This document shows, piece by piece, positions 25,917 through 33,000 of a stretch of 37,857 nt of DNA. The notes below the pieces were generated by a model. That model saw nothing but the letters and a program-made list of their open reading frames with translations, did no database searches and had not been told where the DNA came from. Numbering within the stretch: the first letter of the stretch is position 1; each line of letters begins with the position of its first letter. This DNA is from an uncultured Prevotellaceae bacterium (GTDB lineage: Bacteria; Bacteroidota; Bacteroidia; Bacteroidales; Bacteroidaceae), in NCBI GenBank assembly GCA_937891085.1, contig CALAEY010000014.1, forward strand, positions 1-37,857, written 5' to 3'. The translations under genes and the position numbers were made by a program.

Positions 25917-26146
25917 ATATCGTCTAAAGTTACGACTTTAAAATTGCCGTTTTTTATGTCCTCTTCACCCTGCTTAAGAATCTTCACCATTTCTGGAGAT
26001 GACATAATATACTCCGTCTCGTCCATCGTTTGTTTCTGGGCGGTCAGCTTTTTGATGTACTTCAGGGCTTTCTTCATCAGCCCTTCATCTTCAGCAATGA
26101 TACTAAGTTCACGGAGTAATTCCGCATTCAGTTGCATGGTAGTCAT
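25907..26146 (-). CDS. Antitoxin partner of the YoeB-type toxin
   Basis: A 79-residue acidic protein encoded just upstream of the toxin and overlapping it by 10 bases, the normal order for such pairs. The N-terminal half (MTTMQLNAELLRELSIIAEDEGLMKKALKYIKKLTAQK) is helical and would give dimerisation or DNA contact. The C-terminal half (EMVKILKQGEEDIKNGNFKVVTLDDIWK) is a typical toxin-binding tail. It does not look like a standard YefM/Phd fold at the N-terminus, so the assignment rests on position, size and tail. Confidence 0.85.
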   Translation of the reverse strand: MTTMQLNAELLRELSIIAEDEGLMKKALKYIKKLTAQKQTMDETEYIMSSPEMVKILKQGEEDIKNGNFKVVTLDDIWK

Positions 26147-26172
26147 AACTTTATTATTTTGCTTTCAGAGAG

Positions 26173-26180
26173 CAAAGATA
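26173..26180 (-). promoter_or_regulatory. -7 element of the toxin-antitoxin operon
   Basis: TATCTTTG on the minus strand, 27 bases before the antitoxin ATG. No correctly spaced -33 TTTG is seen, which would fit a weak or regulated promoter. The DNA on both sides is very AT-rich. Confidence 0.55.
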
Positions 26181-26243
26181 GAATAAATATTCAAAATAAT
26201 GAACTAAAACAAAAAATAATATTTGCCTTCCACTTCAGGTTAT

Positions 26244-26807
26244 TTACCCCTCCGCATTCCCTTCGCTGACAAAACAAGTCACAAGGCCATAGGTGATGGT
26301 GGGGCGTATCCAGATCTCGGTGAGCAGATAGTCGGTGTACTCGTTGATGGGCTCAAGGTAGATGTCGTAGTTGTATAGCGCTGCTATGAGCATGTCGATG
26401 ATGCAGATGGCCCACAGGTTGTACTTGGTGTAGCTGCGCCACTCCTTCCGCGCATAGAAGAAAGTGAGCATGCAGAGCAGCATGACCGACAGCGTGAGGC
26501 AGGCCAAGTGCAGGGGAAAGTTGGCCAAAGGGGGAGGGAAGAGGATGTCGCGCAACAGCACCGTGATGCCCACTGAGACAGAGCACCAGTAGTTGAACTG
26601 GTGGGTGGTGATGCGGTAGTTGAAGAAGTACATCCAGATCATCACCAGGCAGGCGATGTAGAACAGGTTGAGCAACAGCTCCGGCCAGGCTTCACCCAGT
26701 CCGAAATGAAAAACGCCATAGAGCATCACACCCACCGAGAGCGTGGCACCGCCGGCAGTGACCAGAACATCAAATATCTTGGCTTTTGTATTGAATCTTG
26801 GCTTCAT
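26244..26807 (-). CDS. Hypothetical integral membrane protein
   Basis: A 187-residue protein with about five transmembrane helices: residues about 12-34, 40-62, 73-90, 98-118 and 128-146. A short basic N-terminus (MKPRFNTKAK) and an acidic tail (SEGNAEG) suggest that the N-terminus is inside. No catalytic motif is visible, and I do not recognise the family. Tyr/Trp content is high at helix ends. It is a single gene with its own -7 box, and its reading direction is shared with the toxin-antitoxin pair downstream, about 100 bases away. GC content is higher than that of the toxin-antitoxin genes. Confidence 0.75.
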   Translation of the reverse strand: MKPRFNTKAKIFDVLVTAGGATLSVGVMLYGVFHFGLGEAWPELLLNLFYIACLVMIWMYFFNYRITTHQFNYWCSVSVGITVLLRDILFPPPLANFPLHLACLTLSVMLLCMLTFFYARKEWRSYTKYNLWAICIIDMLIAALYNYDIYLEPINEYTDYLLTEIWIRPTITYGLVTCFVSEGNAEG

Positions 26808-26862
26808 AAAAAAAACGTCCCGCCGATTTAAGCATCGTTGGGCTTAGCTGGTTCTCGTGCTT

Positions 26863-26870
26863 CAAAGATA
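26863..26870 (-). promoter_or_regulatory. -7 element of the membrane protein gene
   Basis: TATCTTTG on the minus strand, 56 bases before the ATG at 26807. The -33 region is only T-rich (TTTT). Confidence 0.55.
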
Positions 26871-26928
26871 CAACCTTTTCTTTTTAATCTAAAATATTGT
26901 TCATCTTTCTTGTCAATTTTTTGTTTCT

Positions 26929-27115
26929 CGGTTACACGGTTACACGGTTACACGGTTACATTTTTCGGTGTGGCGAGGTGGTTTCGGAGTGTAAGTAGTT
27001 CTGTTCTTATATATATTATTATGTATAATAATATATATAAGGCTTAGGAGCATAGCTGCACCGTGACAAGTGACAACAAAGTGAATTAACCGATTAACCG
27101 TGTAACCGATTAACC
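26929..27115. repeat. Symmetric composite element: two inverted 4 x 8-bp arrays around a 36-bp palindrome
   Basis: 26929-26960 is four units of CGGTTACA. 27084-27115 is four units of the AATTAACC/GATTAACC/GTGTAACC type, the inverse orientation of the same words. The palindrome (27006-27041) sits at the exact middle, with 45 and 42 bases to the arrays. This fills the space between the membrane protein promoter and the DUF6266 promoter. No gene is seen here. Confidence 0.8.
27006..27041. repeat. Perfect AT-rich palindrome
   Basis: CTTATATATATTATTAT (27006-27022), GT, then its exact reverse complement (27025-27041). It could form a 17-bp hairpin or cruciform. Confidence 0.9.
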
Positions 27116-27228
27116 AGCGGGAGGGGTGCCAGCGTGGGGCAACCCCGCAGCTGTGACGGCATGAAAAAACTGGGGGAAAAATGAAAACAAAGCAGGGGAA
27201 AAGTGGTGGCACATAAGGAAACTTGACT

Positions 27229-27236
27229 TAACTTTG
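27229..27236 (+). promoter_or_regulatory. -7 element for the DUF6266 gene
   Basis: TAACTTTG, the same octamer as the -7 box of the DUF3987 operon on the other strand. No clear -33 box. The transcript would start near 27242, right at the first arm of the pseudoknot. Confidence 0.6.
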
Positions 27237-27240
27237 CAGC

Positions 27241-27378
27241 GGCTTCGGGAGAGAAGTGCGGGGCATCCACCCCAAAGGTGGCTCCGCTGTTCCTCCGTTG
27301 TTCCTCCGTTGTAAGTCCGCTTTTCGGGTGCGCACATGGCGGGTGCAGAAGGGAGGCAGGCCGAAGCCAATGCCCCGC
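27241..27378 (+). ncRNA. Structured 5' leader with a predicted pseudoknot
   Basis: Two exact helices cross: GGCTTCGG (27241-27248) with CCGAAGCC (27361-27368), and GCGGGGCAT (27258-27266) with ATGCCCCGC (27370-27378). Their order A-B-A'-B' is that of a pseudoknot. The interior holds a CCACC-GGTGG hairpin (27267-27281), a tandem TTCCTCCGTTG pair, and a CCGC..GCGG stem. The leader ends about 30 bases before the DUF6266 ATG, where a cis-regulatory RNA would act. A frame through it exists but is probably not a gene. Confidence 0.6.
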
Positions 27379-27410
27379 AAGGGGATCATGAGAAAAACCG
27401 AAAATAGACT

Positions 27411-28376
27411 ATGGCAATTCTCAAAGGACTTATCCGAAAACTGAAGGGCAGCGCTGGTGACCTGACCTTCAAGACCCTCAACGGTCAGACTGTGGTTTCT
27501 GAAAAGGTGACCAGCACTACCAACCGACGCACTGCCGCCCAGCAGAAGCAGCGTATGAAATGGGCAAACATCGTGCAGATGTACAAGGGCATCTCCCCAC
27601 TGATAGACTTCGGCTTCGAGAGCAAGGCACAGGGCGTGTCGGACTACAATGTCTTCATGCGACTGGCTCTGCAGCAGACTCCCGTGTATCTCACCCGTCA
27701 GGAGGTGGCTGGCGGCGGTTGCATAGCAGCGCCCTACCAGATCACGCAAGGCTCTCTGCCTGCCATTGCCGTGAGCGGCGAGGGTGCCGCACGAGTGACT
27801 GACATCAGCCTGGGCAGTCTGGCGCTGAATGCCGACACTACCGTGGCGCAGTTCTCTAACGCCGTGGTGGAGCAGAATGCCGACTATGACTATGGCGACC
27901 AGATCTCGTTCTTCGTGGTGACGCAGCAGGTGAACGCCGTGACGGGCATCCCATTCTGCCACTTCGCTGCCAGTGCGGTGATGCTCGACAAGGCCAGCGA
28001 CGTGAAGCTCTGGGACCTCGTGGATGCAGCTGGCTTCTCAGTGGTGAATGGCAAGTTGGGCCATGATGCCACCGCCACCGCCAATGCCGTGTTCTGCTGG
28101 GTACACAGCCGCAAGCAGAACGGAAAGACACTGGTGAGCTCGCAGATGTTGCTGGACAACAACACGATGCTGGCCGACTATACCGGCGCTGACGCCTACC
28201 AGCGTGCCGTGAACACCTACGGCGGTGAGAACGATGTCTTCTTGACTCCTGGCGGCACTACGCAGGCAAGTAACGTTAACGATAGCGGGAACGGAAACGA
28301 TGGCAGCGGAAACACCGAGCAAGGTAGCGGAACTACTGAGCAAGGCGGCAGCACCGAGCAAGGCGGATTGGGGTAA
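27411..28376 (+). CDS. DUF6266-like family protein
   Basis: A 321-residue protein of the Bacteroidetes DUF6266 type. The short basic N-terminus (MAILKGLIRKLKGSAGDLTFKTLNGQTVVSEK) reads like the family's opening, where a Gly-rich strand is followed by a trans-cleavage-like turn. Next comes RTAAQQKQRMKWANIVQMYKGISPLIDFGF, and a beta-rich body of about 150 residues. The tail (about 285-321) is a low-complexity Gly/Ser/Thr/Gln repeat (TEQGSGTTEQGGSTEQGG). There is no signal peptide. Such genes lie beside VirE/DUF3987 and smalltalk genes in Bacteroidales mobile regions, as here. The biochemical role is unknown. The stop is followed at once by a 13-unit tandem array. Confidence 0.7.
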   Translation: MAILKGLIRKLKGSAGDLTFKTLNGQTVVSEKVTSTTNRRTAAQQKQRMKWANIVQMYKGISPLIDFGFESKAQGVSDYNVFMRLALQQTPVYLTRQEVAGGGCIAAPYQITQGSLPAIAVSGEGAARVTDISLGSLALNADTTVAQFSNAVVEQNADYDYGDQISFFVVTQQVNAVTGIPFCHFAASAVMLDKASDVKLWDLVDAAGFSVVNGKLGHDATATANAVFCWVHSRKQNGKTLVSSQMLLDNNTMLADYTGADAYQRAVNTYGGENDVFLTPGGTTQASNVNDSGNGNDGSGNTEQGSGTTEQGGSTEQGGLG

Positions 28377-28555
28377 ATTGAGATATTGAGATATTGAGAG
28401 ATTGAGAGATTGAGAAATTGAGAAATTGAGAGATTGAGATATTGAGGGATTGAGGGATTGAGGGATTGAGAAATTGAACATTATGGCTGCGCAGCGTTTT
28501 CCCTCTCCATCCGGATGGCAAATCTCTCAATCTCTCCATCTCTCAATATCTCAAT
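28377..28555. repeat. Composite element: 13 x ATTGAGAG-type array, palindromic core, inverted array
   Basis: Exactly 13 units of 8 bp (28377-28480) begin on the base after the DUF6266 stop. The core holds two perfect palindromes, GCTGCGCAGC (28486-28495) and CCATCCGGATGG (28507-28518). The right array (28520-28555) has the inverse word CTCTCAAT four times. The adjoining AAATAAATAAAT tract leads to the smalltalk start. Confidence 0.85.
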
Positions 28556-28583
28556 AAATAAATAAATAAAGGGTATTAGCAAA

Positions 28584-28679
28584 GTGAACAAGAAAGAAAT
28601 CATCAAGTATGCGGTGCAACTGCTCATCGCCATACTGACAGCAGTGGGAACTACGCTGGGCGTGACTTCCTGCATCTGA
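28584..28679 (+). CDS. Smalltalk family peptide (31 residues)
   Basis: GTG 28584 opens a 31-codon frame with the layout of the Bacteroidales smalltalk peptides: a Lys-rich start (MNKKEIIKYAVQ), one hydrophobic helix (LLIAILTAVGTTLGV) and a short TSC-type end. The family has no known function but is repeatedly found near DUF3987/VirE-type genes, which fits the minus-strand block 12 kb away and the DUF6266 gene just upstream. It is probably membrane-inserted. A GGG run 13 bases upstream might help initiation. It is followed four bases later by a GGTTACAC array and a terminator. Confidence 0.75.
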   Translation: MNKKEIIKYAVQLLIAILTAVGTTLGVTSCI

Positions 28680-28684
28680 GCAAT

Positions 28685-28719
28685 GGTTACATGGTTACAC
28701 GGTTACACGGTTAATCGGT
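28685..28719 (+). repeat. GGTTACAC array (4 units), inverted copy of 13366-13400
   Basis: Units GGTTACAT, GGTTACAC, GGTTACAC, GGTTAATC plus GGT. All 35 bases equal the reverse complement of 13366-13400. TGTCACAATG follows at both places, and then a GGGCTGCAC-type terminator. Confidence 0.9.
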
Positions 28720-28733
28720 GAAATGTCACAATG

Positions 28734-28764
28734 AAGGGCTGCACAAGGGTGCCGCCCTTTTTTA
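28734..28764 (+). terminator. Intrinsic terminator after the smalltalk gene
   Basis: AAGGGC-T-GCAC pairs with GTGC-C-GCCCTT around AAGG, followed by a T-tract. The stem repeats the sequence of the ppdK terminator. A long frame starting inside it is not used; the next gene begins at 28827. Confidence 0.85.
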
Positions 28765-28776
28765 TTGGGGGATTTC

Positions 28777-28808
28777 CTTGCAAACCTCGCCCTTATGATG
28801 TATCTTCG
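28777..28808 (+). promoter_or_regulatory. Promoter of the 28827-29198 gene (variant -7)
   Basis: CTTG (28777-28780), 20 bp, TATCTTCG (28801-28808). The -7 box has C for T at position 7, as in the next gene's promoter. Confidence 0.6.
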
Positions 28809-28826
28809 TGGCAAAAATACGCAACT

Positions 28827-29198
28827 ATGGTACCAAAGAAGAAAGTGATGATAACGGCCCTGATAGCCGTGGCACTGCTAATCTATGCAGCCATCGGCAT
28901 TTCGGACTATTTCAAGGGCTCACGTGACAGGGAGATGCAGGCGCTGGGGAAGAAGCTCATGGAGCAGATAGATGCCTTCAAGGAGGCTGAGGAACACCTG
29001 CCAGCAAGCCTGCAGGAGATGGGGCTGGAGCAGACGGACGACGGCTGGACGCTCTACGAGGGCGAATCGTTCTACTATACGCTTTGGAATCCTGAGCTGT
29101 ATAGCATAGAGTATGCAGGCGAGGAGGGCCAGAATATGGTGCGACTCTCAGGCACGGATGAATGGGAGGTGAGCTACTCATTGAATCTAACTCGATGA
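28827..29198 (+). CDS. Membrane-anchored hypothetical protein
   Basis: A 123-residue protein starting at ATG 28827, just 19 bases after a -7 box; an upstream in-frame start lies inside a terminator. A basic start (MVPKKKVM) and one helix (ITALIAVALLIYAAIGI) anchor it in the inner membrane with the rest outside. The periplasmic part has a helix (DREMQALGKKLMEQIDAFKEAEEHLP) and then a small beta domain: LPASLQEMGLEQTDDGWTLYEG..FYYTLWNPELYSIEYAG. The PASL..MGL and FYYTLW pattern resembles pseudopilin-like or short Bacteroidales envelope proteins, but I cannot name a family. It is followed by an independently transcribed kinase-like gene. Confidence 0.8.
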   Translation: MVPKKKVMITALIAVALLIYAAIGISDYFKGSRDREMQALGKKLMEQIDAFKEAEEHLPASLQEMGLEQTDDGWTLYEGESFYYTLWNPELYSIEYAGEEGQNMVRLSGTDEWEVSYSLNLTR

Positions 29199-29214
29199 AA
29201 CATTTATTTTTTTT

Positions 29215-29246
29215 CTTGCATTATTCAGAACTTTCTTTTATCTTCG
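29215..29246 (+). promoter_or_regulatory. Promoter of the cytidylate-kinase-like gene (variant -7)
   Basis: CTTG (29215-29218), 20 bp, TATCTTCG (29239-29246), the same variant boxes and spacing as the promoter at 28777. Confidence 0.6.
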
Positions 29247-29280
29247 CAGGGAAGAATGTAAAAATCTAATATCATATAGT

Positions 29281-29910
29281 ATGAACAGGGACGAAAAATT
29301 TGTAATCACGATCAACCGTGAATTGGGTTCCGGCGGCGGCAGCGTGGGTCGCAGACTGGCTGAGCGCCTGGACGTGAAGTTTTACAACAAGGCCGTGATC
29401 AGGGCTTTGAAGGAGAAATACCATCTGTCAACAGAGGAGATTGAGAAACTGAAAGGACAGAAGGAAGGCTGGTGGGCTGAGTTCCAGCGCAGAGTGGTGC
29501 CATTCGGCGACGAGAAGAATGACGGACCAGAAATCATCACTACGGAGGACGTGTTTAAATCGGAGACTGAAATCGTGAAGAACCTTGCTGAGAGTGGCTC
29601 TTGCGTCATCGTAGGTCGTAGTGCCTTCCACGTGCTGCGCGACCATCCTAACCACCTGAGCATCCTTATCCAGGCTCCTATGGAGCAGCGCATCAAGCGT
29701 GTGATGGAGACGCAGGAGCTGAGCCGCGAGGTGGCCATCAAGACCATCAATCAGGTGGACGAGCGTCGTGAGAACTATGTGAATCGCTTCGCGAACACGT
29801 CTCGCTATGACACGCGCAACTATGACTTGGTGATCTCTATGGAGCGCCTGAAGATAGACGATGCCGTGGACATCATCCTGGACTACATCTTCCGCCAGGC
29901 ACAGTGGTAA
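29281..29910 (+). CDS. Cytidylate kinase-like family protein
   Basis: Nucleoside-monophosphate-kinase-like P-loop protein of the Cytidylate_kin2 family (209 residues, usual length). The phosphate loop near residues 10-22 is RELGSGGGSVGRRLAE. YNKAVIRAL and the helical lid-like region (about 45-75, KGQKEGWWAEFQRRV) follow. The core strand SCVIVGRSAFHVLRDHPN is near 102-119 and ILIQAPMEQRIKRV near 125-138. A tail DERRENYVNRFANTSRYDTRNYDLVISMERL near 160-190 is a family hallmark. It is not the housekeeping Cmk, and its substrate is not known. It is a single gene with its own promoter and a strong terminator. Confidence 0.9.
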   Translation: MNRDEKFVITINRELGSGGGSVGRRLAERLDVKFYNKAVIRALKEKYHLSTEEIEKLKGQKEGWWAEFQRRVVPFGDEKNDGPEIITTEDVFKSETEIVKNLAESGSCVIVGRSAFHVLRDHPNHLSILIQAPMEQRIKRVMETQELSREVAIKTINQVDERRENYVNRFANTSRYDTRNYDLVISMERLKIDDAVDIILDYIFRQAQW

Positions 29911-29916
29911 AATCGC

Positions 29917-29948
29917 GGTTAACTGGTTACACGGTTACATGGTTAATC
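29917..29948 (+). repeat. GGTTACAC array (4 units) between stop codon and terminator
   Basis: Units GGTTAACT, GGTTACAC, GGTTACAT, GGTTAATC, then GATGTCACA and a terminator. Same order as at 28685-28764 and, inverted, at 13302-13400. Confidence 0.88.
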
Positions 29949-29968
29949 GTGTTGATGTCACATAAAAG

Positions 29969-30006
29969 AAAATCCCCCTCCTGTCATTGGGAGGGGGATT
30001 TTTTTG
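29969..30006. terminator. Bidirectional intrinsic terminator
   Basis: AAAATCCCCCTCC pairs with GGGAGGGGGATTTT around TGTCATT, with T-tracts on both exits. It ends the kinase-like gene (+) and the GH106 gene (-). Confidence 0.9.
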
Positions 30007-30007
30007 T

Positions 30008-33000
30008 TTACTTACGCAAGACGAGGCTCACAGGTCCCAGCAAGCCCGAAGGCTTCAGGGGTGAGTTGGCTTGGTAGAAGTTGGTGGCAGCGTAGGTGTA
30101 CTTCTGGGTAGCATCTGGCTGCTGGTCGCCTATCAGACGGTTCACCCAGGCGTTGATCACCTTCACCTCGATGACGTTGTCGCCTTCCTTCAGGGCAGCG
30201 GTAGCATCTGCGTAGAACGGAGTCTTCCACAGGATGCCGAGGTTCTGGCCGTTGACCGTCACCTCTGCGAGGTTCTTCACATCACCCAGCTCCAGCAGCA
30301 GGTCGGCTCCCTGTGCACTCTGCAGCTGCTTCTTGGTGAGGCGCAGGTGGTAGGTGTAGGTGGCTGCACCGCTGTAGTACTTGATGCCGTTCTCCGGACG
30401 CTCGGTGTATGACACCAGCTTGTCGAACGTAGCCGTGGCAGGACCGCCCATGCTCTGGTCGAAGGCCACCGTCCAAGCACCGTCGAGGGCAGCGAAGTGC
30501 GTGTAGGTCTTGGCTGGCAGGCTCACTTCCTGCTCCGTGGTATTGTCGATGAAGAGCACGAACTGTGCATCATTGGCGGTGAGGTTCAGATCTACCACTG
30601 TGCGGCCGTCGGCCGTCATGCGGTAGCTGGCATCCTCCATCAGGCCTGTCTCGGCGTGCCAGATCTGAGGCTTCTTGCCCGTGACGCGGAAGGAGGCCTT
30701 CACGTGGGCGAACTGCTCGGTAGGATTGCTCACCCAGTAGATGTCGCCATTAGCCATCGTGCGGTGTACGTAGCGCAGACCTAAGCTCAGTGACTCACTG
30801 CCGTAGGTGAAGTCTGGAGCTACGCTGAGGGCTTCGAGGCTCTCATCTACAGACACACCCTTCAGCACATTGTCACGACCGCCGTACCAGATATCGGTCA
30901 CCAGACGCTGGAACTCGTCCTTATCATCGGTGAGGCTGGCAGGGATCTCTGGGATGGTACCGGCTATCACCGCCCCTTGGTGTACCAGCTCTGCGAGCTT
31001 GCGGAGCACTGGCAGAGACATGCGGCGGGCGTTCTGGTCGAGGTAGAGCACTCGATACTCCATGCCACTCTTGGTCACCACCTTGCCGTCGCGCACGCTG
31101 ACCTGTTTGAGCAGGGCATCGGGGTTGCAGAAGTCGTAGTTGTAGCTTGGGCTGATGGCTGGCTGGTAGTGGCCGAAGAGTCCGGCGATGTTATTGTCCT
31201 CGCCATAGTAGTAGAGCACATCGGCCACGAAGCGACCTTGCTGGAGCAGGTAGCAGCTGCGAGCCACATAGTCGGCCCACACATAAGCCTGCTCTGCCCA
31301 CGTCTCATGGCGGTTGAACCACTGGCCGAAGATCATCAGGCTAAGGCCAGGCTTCTTGTCATCCACAGGCTGGTGGGCACTCTCATGCACCACGATGCGG
31401 TTCAGACCGTTGGCAAACTCCAGATCGACCACAGGCTTCAGGCTGCCCGGATGGTAGCTGTAGCCCAGGTTGTTGAAGCCGATGGCCGTCATAGACTCAG
31501 CAGCGGCTATGTTCTGTCCATAGACATGGGCCACGCTGGAAGACTCACGGATATCGGCAATTGCCATAGGGATGGCAGAGCCGCCACCGCCGCCCGGCAT
31601 CCAGATGGCCGACATAGGCACCTGTGCACGGCGCTTCACGTCCATGCCATCGACCAGGTAGAGACGGCCGTTCTCATGGCTCTCGCTGTAGCGTCCCAGC
31701 ATGCCGTATTCCTTCTGGGCAATGTCGGTCAGCATGTCATAGTTCTCTGCAATCAGTTCAGAGAGAGTCTTGCGCCAATCCCAGAGGAACTGCTCGCTCT
31801 CCTCGGTGCTGCCTACGATCTGGCCCGTGAGCACAGGCATCCAAGGCAGCAGGGAGTAGCCACGGCGCTTCTCGAACTCCTGCATCAGCGCAGGAGTCCA
31901 GTTCTCCTGTCCAGCCTCGTAGCTATCAGTGAGGATGTACTGAATGCCCTTCTTGCCAATCAGACCGCCCGTGGCATCCTTATACATATTGAAATAGGTG
32001 GTGAAGAACTTGTGCCAAGCCACTTGGTCGAGCTTATCGACTTCCAAGCCCGTAGCCTCTGGTGGGGCGGGGTGGTTCTGCTTACCCGTGAGTGAGTAGC
32101 CGAAGCGCACGATCTTCCAACGGCCTGCAGGAGCCTTCCAAGTGAGGTTGCCTGCGCCATCTACAAACGAGGTCACATCCACGATGTCGGCCTTAGCCAC
32201 CACCTCATCGGTAGCAGCGGCAGGAGTAGGGAAGTGCTCCAAGTCCCATTCGGCAGCAAAGCCAGCCTTCTCCTCGGCATGGTTGATGTGCGTGTCGGTA
32301 TAGAGCACGAACTCAGGGATGGTGGTGCCTTCTGGCTTGCGCACTGGGCCACCGTACATCACGAGCGACGTATCCTCTGGCGGATTAGGCACCTGCATGC
32401 GGAAATACTTCGCCGTGGTGGTAGGGATGGTGATGGTCTGCAGCTGCACACCGCCTACAGGAATCTTGCACAGTTCGCGGAAGCTGACGCCGTCATCGCT
32501 CACCAGCAGGGTGTTGAGATACTGCGGTGGGTCGGCCTGCCACTCACTGCGCACATGGCCGTCGGCCAGAGCCAGCGACTTGATGGTAGTGGGCTGAGGG
32601 AACTCATACTGAATCCACGCGTAGCCACGGGCATCGTCGCGCGGCAGGAGGGCGCTGGTGGCGAAGTCGCCGTCGGTGAGCTGCTCCACAGAGAAGTTGC
32701 CTCCGCTGCTGCTCACGGTAGCCCCCAGCTCGCTCAGTGTCAGAGCCTTGTCTGGCAGGCGATAAGCCAACACGGCGATGTCACGGTAGAAATGAATTTC
32801 TGGAATGGCTGTGCTGGTGAGGCTGGCCACCTGTGAGGCATTCTGGAACGTGCCAGCGATGTCGAAAGGCTCAGGCAGCTTCACGGTGAGGGCTTTCTTG
32901 CCGCCACCGTTCACGATAATCTCGCGCCACACCACTTTCTTCATGGCATCTTCTGGCTCTACCCACGGACCGCCCGTGGCACTCCAGCCAGGAGAGCTGG

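Noticed and set aside
27256..27444. 62-codon frame in the DUF6266 leader
   Set aside because: It overlaps the interlocking helices and the next gene; composition (Arg/Lys/Gly/Pro) reflects a GC-rich structured RNA. Kept only as a leader.
13363..28719. Complete integrative element with integrase and att sites
   Set aside because: No integrase, transposase or relaxase is seen, and the inverted 35-bp copies coincide with ordinary transcript ends.
13869..28760. Diversity-generating retroelement or retron to explain the repeats or RNAs
   Set aside because: No reverse transcriptase gene is found in any frame of the window.
28731..28826. Upstream start for the 28827 gene
   Set aside because: The 32 extra codons lie over a terminator and the gene's own promoter.
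30977..32095. 372-codon plus-strand frame inside the GH106 gene
   Set aside because: No family resemblance; GH106 on the minus strand is complete with signal peptide and motifs.
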